64,000 bases of DNA from Paracyclopina nana (lineage: Eukaryota; Arthropoda; Copepoda; Cyclopoida; Cyclopettidae). The stretch is taken from the NCBI GenBank assembly GCA_019096065.1, contig JAGUCH010000004.1:1240001-1304000 (forward strand), given 5' to 3'. Positions 47,779-57,997 of this stretch are shown here, one piece after another (the stretch's first letter is position 1; the number at the start of each line of letters is the position of its first letter). Made by a program: the position numbers and the translations under genes. Under the pieces are notes generated by a model, which was not told the DNA's origin, did not search any database, and saw only the letters and a list, made by a program, of their open reading frames with translations.

Positions 47779-47834
47779 GGGCAGCTAGCAGGAGGGATAT
47801 TAGAGAGGCTCGGTCAGAACCCTCTACAACCGGG

Positions 47835-48960
47835 TCAGTTGTTTCCTGCCAGCGTGGCCCACGTGGGCTCTGCCTCGCCCTTGGGCCTTGCTTCACAAAT
47901 CTCGTTGACCCTGGGGTTGCTGGTTGTTGGTGGTCCGGGGCTGAGTCCTGGCTTGCAGTCACCCTCAATACAATACTTGAGATGGAGCGCTCTTGCATGC
48001 CGAGGACCGTTGTTGCTGCTGGCTCTCAGCCCGGTACCCTTTGTTGGTTTTGGGGTTGTAGCGTTTGTTGGGCTCGTCCCGGTCAAGGGCCCGGCATTCA
48101 GCTTACCAATGACCCTTCCTCTCTCAGTAGTAGCAGATAATTTTGGTGTCGGCATCAGACAAGAGCATAGCGGAGACTTGGCCTTTGCCCAGCCCAATGG
48201 ACAACAAATACTCTGCCTGGCAAGCCGCCTCTAGGGCCTCAACCATGGTGGCAACTTGTGCCCCAAGATGCCCGCCACTATGTCCTTCCTGTACATCTTA
48301 ATGACAAGATGCGTACGGGGTCCAGGGCGAGTTAGGGCCTGGCCCTCACAAGGATGCTCCACAGGCGGCATGCCACTGAGGGATGGCCTGGTCAGACCAC
48401 TGCTGGCGGTTTCCAGCACAATGTGAGCCGCCTGAGATGAGGTAACCATGGCTTACACGTCTAGCAAGTGTATGAAGGTGAAAGCCTCATTGTCAAGGCG
48501 TAGAGGTCAACCTCATTGACCGTTTGCAGTGCCATGCCTACCAAGGCGTGCTTGGTCTCCATATTCTTGGTCGCCTTTGTTGCTTGCAACCCCAAGAAGG
48601 TAGCCTCGACAGGTAGGTGGGATGTGAGCCACTTATCGGCCTCAGTTTCCTCAAACTTCCTAGCTTGCATTTCCGCCAAGATTGGACAGCTGCTGCCTTG
48701 GCTTCCAAATGGCAGGTCCCAGCCTCCAGCCAGAGCAGCTCTACTCCCTGTTGTTGGGTATGGAGGTCGGCCTGGCGCTGGGCCTTGAGCCCTTGCATGA
48801 GCGGAAGCATCATTACTTGCATATCGGCGGGAACAGCAGCCGCGTTCTCGGGGCCCCGGCCAGGAGCCTTCCTGAGGCGAGCAGCCCAGAGCCCCCTGCG
48901 CATCTAGATCCTCCACAATTGCTGCTGTGGGCCTTGAAAGCACCGCCGCTGGGTGGTAAG
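47835..48960 (-). pseudogene. Gag remnant of the inner element
   Basis: Minus-strand fragments at 48461-48943, 48231-48449 and 47835-48197. In one frame near 48130-48160 a zinc-knuckle pattern (C-X2-C-X4-H-X4-C) is visible, with a TGA stop at the second Cys position and another stop inside the last spacing. The frame has therefore lost coding capacity. Low-complexity Ala/Gln/Pro-rich sequence fills the N-terminal part. Confidence 0.5.
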
Positions 48961-50152
48961 TCGGGGGCCTCGTTTGCAGAGGAGGAGTGCAGCGGCGAAG
49001 GCTGATATCTAGTGCTCAAAAGTAACGTAGCATAGTTAATGAAGAAGCAAGAGTGGGTGTGGTAGCCTTGGGAGACCCCAGAGAGCTGCACACAACCCCT
49101 CCAATCTGATCACTCTTTTCAGTGTCATTGGATCAGCGCAACGGCTGCTCTCACGGCCAGCAGGGGATTTCTGGCCCCTCTGACACTCTCGAGATTGTTT
49201 ACGCGATCTGGTTTATGACCGGAGATTTAGACGGCCAATTTTAGCTATTTGGCTATTAGCGGAGCTTCATTAGCGACAGGATGCGAGATTTAGTTTACAA
49301 CTTCTTGCAGCTGCAAACAGCAGTCAATCTCCCTTGTTACTAAGAGTAACCTTGGGAATTTGGCCATAAAGAGGCCAGCAGCTTGGTCTGTTTGCGACCG
49401 TATTTGCGCAACACAATGCTAGGTCTCAGAGTGACCATTTATGGCCATATTTTGTGCCTGACAATATCAAATCTCGAAAGTGACCGTGAACGCATTAGCG
49501 ATAAGCAGTTGAGCCGACCCATCTACGGGTCAAGGGATTAACTTCCCTATTAGTACATTGCTCAGTGATCCTTGACCGATCCTCAAGAGCCAAGCCTTTT
49601 CCGGCCTTCGCCTGGCGGCCCGCCGCTGGGGTCCGCCTGACGGCTTCCCGAGGTATACTTCTCGGGGGTAATCGATAGTCGTGGCCTGATTTCTTTTTGA
49701 CTGCGTGCGCGCAGTATTTGGGAGCGTGTAGTTAGTTGTTGTTTATTGATCTTAATGCAATCATTAACATGAATCGTTCTGACAAATGCGCGTTTTTCTG
49801 CAAAGTAACGCGGCCTCCCTGCCAAGGCTTCAACCCAACCAGAAATTCTGAGCCCTCATACACCAAAAAAACTCTCAGTGAAACTTATACGTTTTATCAA
49901 CATTGAGTTCTAGTCACTACGTAACACCAACTGCATTGACACCTAGATAAAATCAAAAACACCCATTTTCCTTGTCACTTTCGATTTTTTTCCAATTTTT
50001 TTTACATAGGTGGTATGGAAGTCAATGTTACGCAACGACATAAACTCAACCCGGTAAAACGAAGGAGTGCTAACACGTTACAATAACTTTCAGAAAACTT
50101 GGGAAAATTTCTGGTTGGGAATGGTGGCCTTGTTGCGAGGGCGAGGCTGTGA

Positions 50153-50356
50153 TGGCGACTCAGGTGTCCAGCGATCTTGCTGCCTGAGGGCCCGTGCTCT
50201 CCTGGTGATGCCCGCCATTCTCTGTGGCGCAGCCTCAGCCGAGGACAAGCGAGGTGGTTCTGGCGACTCAGGTGTACAGCGATCTTGCTGCCTGAGGGCC
50301 TGTGCTCTCCTGGTGATGCTCGCCATTCTCTGTGGCGGCCTCAGCCGAGGACAAGC
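50153..50356. repeat. Direct tandem duplication, 108-bp period
   Basis: Two copies begin tggcgactcaggtgt at 50153 and 50261 and run to gccgaggacaagc, about 95% alike. A second, more diverged duplication in the same leader pairs about 50386-50510 with 50670-50800 (gtattcgcg.ttttctgcta, gtgacccggg, ggcctcgacc). Confidence 0.7.
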
Positions 50357-50927
50357 TTGCTCGGCGTACGATAGCCGGCTGGCAGCGTATTCGCGATTTT
50401 CTGCTAAAGTGTCGCGATGCCTACTGCCACAACACCTCCAAGTGACCCGGGCATACGACCTCGAGGGGCGCGCCCGGCCTCGACCTGGGGTGGATATTGT
50501 ACTTTCTGCTCTCCAGACGAGGGCACTCGACTGGCGCAAGCAACGACTCGCTGTCGGCCGTGCTGGTGGCTTTGATAATTGCCTGGGGTGTGGCCTTCTT
50601 GCCACGCCCGTTCAGGCGGTCTTTAACCATATTGCTGTCCCTTATTTGCGGGTGGTTCATTGGTGTCTCGTATTCGCGTTTTTCTGCTAGAGTGACGCGA
50701 TTCCTACTGTTACTACATCTCTGGTGACCCGGGGGTTGTGCGACCTCTCTCAATAGTGGTGCGCCCCGGCCTCGACCCAGAGATGGGGTATCTTGGCATA
50801 CTTTCAGCCATACTTTCCACATTGTAAAAGCTGATTTTGAATTTATCATGGTAAATGGCACCACCATAGAGTAGTGCATCAGGTTGTGCTTTTAGTGGAA
50901 AAGTGGGGAAAATACTTTTTGCCTCTG

Positions 50928-51385
50928 CACAGTGGATCAAAAGCCGATTTCACGCGCACAGAAATTACGTCAAATCACAGATTTCCGATTTTAGCACCCA
51001 TTTTTAGCTTCCAATTTGTAGGACTTTTAGGCTACCTAAAGAGCACAAATTAATGTTAATTGACAGATAAAGGTTTAAATTTGGTGAAGAACTCATAATT
51101 TTTGGGCAAAAGTTGATTTTGACGAATTATGCAGAGCAGCAACTTTGCACAATTTGAGCAGAAATTGGCTCTCCCATAACTTTTATTCCAAATGACTCCA
51201 ATTGAGTGACCAAGTCGAGGAAGTCAAGCTTATAGCATAAATTGAAGAATTGGCTGCTCTTACTTGCTCTCCTGGTTGCCAGGATGGCATATTTTTAGCT
51301 TACCGCTAATAAGAAAAAGGTGCTATGTTGATTTTGCGACTTTTTCCGTATGCGTGAAATGAAATCAGCAAACAAACCCACTGTG
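50928..51385. mobile_element. 458-bp MITE-like insertion within the inner element
   Basis: The ends CACAGTGG and CCACTGTG are inverted and followed inward by weaker complementarity (gatttcacgc near the left, gcgtgaaatgaaatc near the right). CTCTG flanks both sides. The interior is AT-rich, unlike the host retroelement. Confidence 0.5.
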
Positions 51386-51425
51386 CTCTGGAGTGAACGC
51401 ATGTGTAGTGGCTTTTCACACTAGA

Positions 51426-51609
51426 CAGGATGACCAGGTGTGGCTATTTATAGCTAAGTGGCTATTTTTTTGCTTTGTTTACTACAATTTTGGCTACAGT
51501 GATTTAGGCCGAATAGCCATAGCCATTTGTGGCCACTTTTAGTCTTTTCCTTCAAAGATAACCGAATGTGGCTTTTTTTGGAAGATTTTCAAATGTTCTG
51601 GTCACCCTG
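51426..51609. mobile_element. ~184-bp MITE-like insertion within the inner element
   Basis: Inverted ends CAGGATGACCAG and CTGGTCACCCTG, with imperfect ACTAG-containing flanks that could be an 8-bp hAT-type duplication. The interior repeats gtggctatttttag-type sequence. Confidence 0.5.
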
Positions 51610-51753
51610 CTACTAGGGCGTTGTCGCCGCCATTGTTCCTTTGTTCCTGTTGTTGTTGTTTTTGCTCTATGGTCCTCTTTTTACCTCTAGCAGCGTTCTT
51701 GGGAGCAAAGGTGTCGAAAAACTCGGGGAGTTGTCCTCAGCACCGAGCCAACT

Positions 51754-51952
51754 TGTAGGAGGTTCGCATAGACCCCCCGAGGGTGACACGCGCGCCCGCG
51801 GGTAGCGATGGAAGAACTTGCTACTAGAAACTAGTCGAGGTGTTTACTCGAGTGCGTCCGTTTATTAACTGCTTCTGTACAATTAGCTTCACCGGGACGT
51901 CGCGCCCGCTGCGCGTCTGCGAGCACGCCCGTCTACCCGTGTTCCTGCTACA
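51754..51952 (-). repeat. 5' LTR of the inner element
   Basis: 199 bp, identical by eye to 41550-41748; followed directly by TCTT of the outer env gene. Confidence 0.88.
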
Positions 51953-53730
51953 TCTTGCGGAGGAGCCGTAGCCGTGACGTTGATATTAAAAGGAGTGTTG
52001 TTGGTTCCTCGATGTCTTCTAGATCTCCAAAAGTTTCGAAGGGCTCCAATAGCCAGACATCCACAGGTTAAGAAGGCAACTCCAACGATAGAATAAAGGG
52101 CATAGTCCACCCAGGTCCACGATCCCTTAAGACTAGGGTAAGCTGCTTTGATCATCTTTAGTGTGTGCAAATCCATGGGGTGGTACGTTGCGTTGCCAAT
52201 GCTGGTAATCAATTGATGAATTTGGCTGTTGTCTGCTTCTAGCCTTTGTGCCCAGTGATCGATTTTTCCCGTATATACTCGTTGAGGTACCGTAGTCGTG
52301 AAGTCGGTAATCGGGAAGAGAACAAAATTAGTTAAATCGACATAACATTTATCGGGTACTTGGACTTTGGAGAAGCGAGGTAAAGCCTTGACGTCCACAG
52401 ATCCGTCCTGGCATGTGACTCTCAAGTTGTTGTCATTTGCCGTGTACACCTTGTACTTGGATTGGTCTGCCAGTGGTAGTACATATTCTCCGGGATACTT
52501 GGTCACTTCTAATTTACATAAGTTGAACGCTTTTTCATAGTCATTTGCAAATAGGGCCATTAAACAGTTGGGCATGGTTGCCTTGTAAAGAAAAGTGATG
52601 GAGGGGCACAAGTAGTAATTATGGACATGGTGACATAACGTTACATCTAGATTGCTTAATACAAAATAATTCATGCTTTTCGGGTTAAAGGCTAAAACAT
52701 CGTTTTCGGGCTTAATTTGGTAAAACTGCATGACTCCATTCGCATCAGGGAGTTGAAAAGGGAAGCTAGAATACTTCCACAAATCTAACAACATTTCAGA
52801 ATTTGTAACTGGGACATGAGTCATAATTATAAATCCATATTCAGTGAATAATATACTAGATTCAAGCTGGAACAATTGTTGGGGGTCATCTATTAGAACA
52901 TTTAAGTTGTGAGTTGCAGCCATTGCATGAGCATTTGCTAAAGCTTCAGCAGCCTCCTCATACGATAACAAGCCAAATGAAAGTCTGTGGGCTGCAGCTT
53001 GTTGTACTGCTGACACATAAACATCAATTTTCTGGTTAAGGGAGGAAATAACATGCTGAGTATATATTGCCAAAATGCTCGCTTCAATTGCTAGTGCATT
53101 TCTAGAGACCATGGATTCCACTTTGTCTAATACCTTAGTAATCTGTTTAATGTTGTGACTATTTGTGCGGATATTGTTGTCAAGTCCCTCGATAAGATGG
53201 ATCATCTTTTGCTGTCTGAATCTCAAATCTTCTATACCATTTGCCAATGCTTGTAGTTTTCCGTTTTCAAATAATCCAAAAAGTGTGGCTCCTCCAACCA
53301 TACCGGCAAGGCCTGCTAACAGAATTCCAATGAATCGTTTCTCTCTGGTCGCTATTGGGTTGGTGCCGGTTTTCTTTAAGTAATAATTGGTCACATCCAT
53401 GTACTTCGACTCAAGCTGAGTGTACTCTTCCATAGTTGCCCCTGCCAAATGTGTTAGGTCTGCATTGGTTGGGTGTGCTGCGCTTGCTCGATGTAGTATG
53501 GAAGCCAGTCTTTTTGCCCCAAGTATATACGTAGCCAAGTCCGTGATATTTACAGGTGTCAGTATGTGGGCGTAGTTCAGTGACAAGACGGCTGTTCCCA
53601 AATGGTGAAAGCCGTATTGGGCTCCGGCAGTGTCGTCGGTCACAATGTTATCATCCGTAAGGCACTGCATGTAAAACAGATTTAGTGCGCAGTAAAATGT
53701 TATGCACCTGATCCAATTTAGTGGAGACAT
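51889..53730 (-). CDS. env: Env of the outer element, baculovirus-F-like, 3' end replaced by LTR sequence
   Basis: A class I-type fusion glycoprotein of the baculovirus F / errantivirus env family. The ATG at 53728-53730 lies 7 nt after the pol stop and gives a hydrophobic signal peptide (residues ~8-23). A furin-type site REKR at residues 129-132 precedes a Gly/Ala-rich fusion peptide (FIGILLAGLAGMVGG). A heptad-rich region follows, and a membrane anchor (YSIVGVAFLTCGCLAIGAL) precedes a basic cytoplasmic tail. The ectodomain shows no internal stop. At 51953 the frame runs into the inner LTR and ends there after about 21 foreign residues, so the natural tail is lost. Whether any product is made is unknown. 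The open frame extends upstream to 53802 in the pol overlap, but that start would lack a proper signal peptide. Confidence 0.85.
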   Translation of the reverse strand: MSPLNWIRCITFYCALNLFYMQCLTDDNIVTDDTAGAQYGFHHLGTAVLSLNYAHILTPVNITDLATYILGAKRLASILHRASAAHPTNADLTHLAGATMEEYTQLESKYMDVTNYYLKKTGTNPIATREKRFIGILLAGLAGMVGGATLFGLFENGKLQALANGIEDLRFRQQKMIHLIEGLDNNIRTNSHNIKQITKVLDKVESMVSRNALAIEASILAIYTQHVISSLNQKIDVYVSAVQQAAAHRLSFGLLSYEEAAEALANAHAMAATHNLNVLIDDPQQLFQLESSILFTEYGFIIMTHVPVTNSEMLLDLWKYSSFPFQLPDANGVMQFYQIKPENDVLAFNPKSMNYFVLSNLDVTLCHHVHNYYLCPSITFLYKATMPNCLMALFANDYEKAFNLCKLEVTKYPGEYVLPLADQSKYKVYTANDNNLRVTCQDGSVDVKALPRFSKVQVPDKCYVDLTNFVLFPITDFTTTVPQRVYTGKIDHWAQRLEADNSQIHQLITSIGNATYHPMDLHTLKMIKAAYPSLKGSWTWVDYALYSIVGVAFLTCGCLAIGALRNFWRSRRHRGTNNTPFNINVTATAPPQDVAGTRVDGRARRRAAGATSR

Positions 53731-53737
53731 CTTGCTG

Positions 53738-56700
53738 TTACTTCTTCTTCTTAGTATAAGGCTTATAGGCAGGGTCTCTTGTTGGTAGTGGTAGGTCCTC
53801 AACGTTTATGTTGGCCTTTGCTGCTGCTCTCCTTGTAACTTGGGTTCCCGTGGAACTGCTGGTAGGCTTAGGATTCTGCTTTTTTGGTTCTGGTCGGTCA
53901 GGGTTTGGATATATAGGGGCTGCTAGGTCTCCTAGTGTGAAGTCCTTAAAAGGTGATAGCAAGTCTCTAACTTTGCCGCTTAGAGAGGTTGGCTTTGGGT
54001 CCGGAGTTGGGCTAGGTGGGCTTTGTGGTTCCACCTTGATGGGGGTTTGATCTGTAATAGACTGAGGCTGCTGCTCCTCCGACTCCTTTTTATAAGGGAT
54101 CGGTAAAGGAGTTGGGTCTTGGGGATTTAAGATGTGAATGTCATCAGGCAAAACTGTAAAATAACCTGAATTCCCCTCCCCATGTTTGCCGGGACACAGC
54201 GGATTTGCAGACGCTGCATTGTCATTTTTGCAAACTTGGCAACTTGCATTTTTACTTGACTCACTGTTCTTTGTTGTCTCTGGCTCCTTGTGCAATTCTG
54301 TTGCCAAGTAAGGCCGCAGTCTGTTCACATGCACGAATCGGGTTTTCTTTGTAAGATAATTCTGGATAAGTGCATTCGTGTCGTCTCTCATGGCCAAAAT
54401 TAGGTGCGGTCCTGTCCATTCACTCGAGATTTTTGGGTTGATTTTTCTCAGTTCTGGTTGGTGTAGCCATACTTGCATTCCTTCTGTAAAAACCAAGTTA
54501 GACCTATTTTTGTTGTACTGTGCTGAGTAGTCAATTTTATAGCTTAGATTAGACTCCCTGGCTGCTTTTCTTGCCAACATTAGCCGTCGTTTTATCTCCG
54601 ATGCATAGTCATCACCATAATAGATTCGATCTGGCAGATTTGGGTCCATCAAATTTGACCTGGGGTGAACTCCAAACATAAGATAGTAAGGTGAGTACCG
54701 AGTAGCTTTAGACACGCCACTATTGTAGGTCAATTGCATGGCTGGTAACATCGCTTCCCATTCCAGTGTATTTGAGTCAATCATCTTCTTGAGATAAGTG
54801 GTAATGTGCTTGTTAATAACTTCCGCGGCACTGTTACATGCTGGGTGGTACGCCGATGTTTGCCTCTTATCAATTTCCATGTATTCGTATAGGGCCTTGC
54901 TCAAGTTTGACGTGAATTCCTTTCCTTGGTCTGTTACAAATACAAAAGGGGGTCCAAATCTACAGATCCAGCGATTGAACAATGCGTGGGCCACAGTCTC
55001 TGGAGTTTTGTCCGGGAGTGCCACAAATTCAGCAAATTTGGTGAATGCATCTGTAATCACTAAAATGAACTTTTTGTTTGTCTCACTTGTACGTAATGGA
55101 CCCATCAAATCGGCATGAACCCGCTCAAATGGTCCTCGAGGCTGTTCATGTGGTCGCAAGTGGGCATTGTGTTTGTAGGGCCGGGGTTTATTTTTGTCGC
55201 ATTTCCAACATTGGGTTATGTAATCCTCAACATCCTTCTGCATTCTTGGCCAATAAAACTCTTCTTTTAGTCTTTCCAAGGTTTTGTATACCACTTTGTG
55301 ACCCACAGCAGCATGGGCAGACGCTACCAGATCGGCATGTGTGATGGCAGGAGCTAATATTACCTTTTTTCCTAGGGGTTCATCTTTGTAAAATAATATT
55401 CCATTCAATAGTTCGCAGTGTGGTCCAATTTTCTCCACTAGTGTTCTTAAATCCTTGGGCATTGTATCCATGTCTTCTTTTCGTAACCATTTGATAATTG
55501 CATTGCATAAGCCATCATCCTTTTGCAGTTCAAATAAATCCATAATGTCTTCTCTTGCCTCATGTGCGTAAACTTCTTCATGTTTGAGGGCTTTGCTCTT
55601 TTCCATGAGCTCTGGTACATTTCGGGAGAAATAATCTGCTGGGTTAGCCTTACCTGGCCAGTGACGTACCACAAAGTCGTATTGACACATTTGATATTGA
55701 AGCCTGTTCAGTGTCCTGGTGTGTTGTTTTCCCAAATTTTCCAGTGGCTTGTGATCCGTGTATAATATGAATTTCGTACCAGTTAGATAAGTGGAGTAAT
55801 AATCGATGGCCCAAGTGGCTGCCAGTAGTTCCAGTAAGTAGGGAGTGTAATTCGCTTCATGCTTTAGCAGGCTTCTCGAAGCATAGCTGATGGCAGTAGG
55901 CTTTCCATTTTGGTATTGCATAAGAACTGCTCCCAATCCTCCATTGTTCAAACCCATGTTGCCTTGGGCTGCGTCGACAAACAGATGGTAAGGAAGTTTC
56001 GGATTAGGATACCCTAAAACTGGTTGGTCACACAAGGCTTTCACTAATGAGTTGAAAGCTTGAAGAGCTTCAGTAGGTAAGGTTCCTCTTGTCCATTCCG
56101 AATTTTTGCAAGTTAGAGCAGTCAATGGTTTAGCCAATTGGCTGAAATGCGGAATACAGCTGCGGAAGAAATTACACATACCAAGGAAAGCCCTGACGTC
56201 CTTCACCGTTTGAGGTGGTTTTGCATCTTTAATCGCCGCCAGTTTTCTTTTGTTTGGCCCATATCCATCAGGACCAAGCTCAAAACCTAGATACGTACAT
56301 TTTGGCGTACCAAACTCACATTTTGAGAGGTTGAGCTTGAGATTTGCTTGTCATAGTCTTTTGAAACACTCCCTTAGTCCTTGTAGCATGTCTGTATGAT
56401 CCGTTGCTTTCACCAGGATGTCATCGAGGTATAGTAGCACTCTAGTTGGTGTAAGTCCATCAAAAATTCTGTTCATCATCTTCTGAAAGCTGAGTGGCAT
56501 TGCAGAGAGCCCAAAAGGTGCTCTTTTGAATTGGTAGTGTCCCAAGCCTGGCACATTAAAAGCTGTCACTGGTCTAGACTCGGGTGCCATTTCCATTTGG
56601 TGAAATCCCCACCTAAGGTCTAATTGTGAAAACAATTTAGTACCTGACCTGCCTATGTCATCGAGGCATTCATTGATGAGGGGAAGACGGTAATTGGAAG

Positions 56701-57997
56701 GTTTGGTGACTGCGTTGATTTGTCTATAATCCACCACTGGACGATAACCTGTAGATCCGTCTCCTAGTTTCTTTGGGACACAAAAAATGGGCGATGAATA
56801 TTCGCTGGTACTTTTCTCAATTACTCCGACTTTCAACCACTGTTTGACACTGTCCTGAATAGTGTCCAAATGAGCTTGGGGAATAGGAAATTGCTTCTGA
56901 TAAATTGGCGAATCACTTAGCAGCTCGATATGGTGCTTGCCAAAGGTACTTCTTCCCAAGTCGTATTCTGACATGGAGATAACATTGGCATTCTCCAAAA
57001 GTAACTTGACATAGGCTTTTCTTTCGTCCTCATTGCAAATATTTTTCAAACATTTTGAGTCTTCTATGAGTTGTAAAAGTGTCTTTTCCTCATAGGCTAA
57101 CGGTGCCACTTTTTGTGGTCTTACCTTTACGCTGGAATCCCCATTTTGTCCTCCAGGTCTTATACCTAGTGTGCCTGGGATTGCATTCGGTTTTTGCTGT
57201 GCCTTTGCACTCAGCAACTCGCCGACTTCCATAAGGTTGTCGCAGGGGAACACTTCGCCAATTATAGTCCCTTTCTTCAATTGTACTGGTTCCAGGCCGT
57301 AGTTTACCACGTTGATCCAAGCTTTTCCATCCTCACCAGGTGTCACTACAAAGTCATTATTACAGATGGTTTCTGTTGGCACTCGGAGGGCCACTCCCAC
57401 GTCCTTTTTATAATAGTGAAGGGGTGCTTTAATCGATGTCATTGACGCAGACCTCTGAGGTACATAGAGATCATGCGTGAGGCACACTTGTTGAGGCTCT
57501 GAAATGAACACTTTATCAGTCACTGCATCATAAGCCAATTTGCCTTTTTTGATTAAGTCCATTCCGATGATACCATCCACTTGGAGATTGTCAGCCACAT
57601 AAAATTCATGTTCAAAGTCCGTGTCCTTAAGCTTGAAATGCAGTTTGTGGAGGCCCTTAATGTGGAGTTTCGATCCAGAAGCACATTTTGCAATCATCAG
57701 ATGAGTGCACGGAGTTATTCTGGCCTCTGGTAAATGTCGTCTCAGAGCCTTTGTTCCTAGTAGGCTGATAGTGGCACCTGTGTCATATAATAGATTAATT
57801 TTTCTGGTGGGAGATAACGTGAGAGTCACAAAGGGTCGCTTGGATCCGCTCCTTACTTCATATACATTGGTTACCCTTTGTGAGTAGCGGCTTTTAGGGG
57901 TTTGGAAGCCGCCTACAAGTTTAAATAATAAGATTCCCCTTGATTCTGAACATAATCCAAAGCCGAGATTTGCTTTTGCTGAGCTTCTCTGGACCAT
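53738..57997 (-). pseudogene. pol: Pol of the outer element, one in-frame TGA
   Basis: Protease, RT, RNase H and integrase in one frame, entered from gag by -1 frameshift. Protease has LLYDTGATISLLG near 57780. RT shows VVDYRQIN, QLDLRWGFHQ and YLDDILV. RNase H shows LFVDAAQGNMG and ILYTDHKPLEN. Integrase has an HHCC zinc domain (H..H, CWKCDKNK), then core D (HADLMGPL), D (FVTDQGKEFTS) and E (NSAAEVINKH), and a GPHLIL-type C-terminal module. A long Pro/Lys-rich tail precedes the stop at 53738. A single TGA at 56351-56353, just after the YLDD box, splits the reading frame; the sequence on both sides stays in register. The element is therefore near-intact but defective unless the stop is suppressed. 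Confidence 0.88.
57887..57925 (-). promoter_or_regulatory. -1 ribosomal frameshift signal at the gag-pol junction
   Basis: On the minus strand a UUUAAAC heptamer (57925-57919), in register X-XXY-YYZ with the gag frame, is followed by a 6-nt spacer holding the gag stop UAG (57915-57913). A hairpin with a perfect 7-bp stem GCGGCUU/AAGCCGC (57912-57906 with 57893-57887) and a 12-nt loop comes next. Slipping back one nucleotide enters the pol frame exactly. Confidence 0.75.

Larger units (their letters stand above)
48961..51753 (-). other. Leader/5' region of the inner element
   Basis: 2.8 kb between the gag remnant and the 5' LTR, with no retroviral domain. It is part GC-rich (49.6-50.8 kb), with tandem and dispersed duplications, and part AT-rich (50.8-51.7 kb) with two short inverted-repeat elements. 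A 207-codon plus-strand frame at 50067-50690 is antisense to the element and made by the duplications. I do not recognise the primer binding site just inside the 5' LTR. Confidence 0.5.
41550..51952 (-). mobile_element. Inner Ty3/gypsy-like element, degenerate, nested in the outer env 3' end
   Basis: A 10.4-kb element bounded by identical 199-bp LTRs (41550-41748 and 51754-51952; TGTAG...CTACA). TCTT lies directly outside each (41546-41549 and 51953-51956). The sense strand is minus. Remnants in order are gag with a CCHC knuckle, protease, RT, RNase H, integrase and an env-like region, split among frames. Most of the body is notably GC-rich compared with the host DNA and the outer element. 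A ~2.8-kb leader (49.0-51.75 kb) holds a tandem duplication and two MITEs. Confidence 0.85.

Noticed and set aside
42000-49000. Numerous plus-strand frames in the retroelement region
   Set aside because: The retroviral motifs (D-S-G, DYR, NLDD, VER...H) are all on the minus strand; plus-strand frames are GC-driven shadows.
50067-50690. 207-codon plus-strand protein
   Set aside because: Antisense to the inner retroelement and produced by leader duplications in GC-rich DNA; no recognisable domain.
51736-51753. Primer binding site of the inner element
   Set aside because: The sequence after the 5' LTR (TTGGCTCGGTGC on the minus strand) contains TGG, but I could not match it to a tRNA 3' end with confidence.
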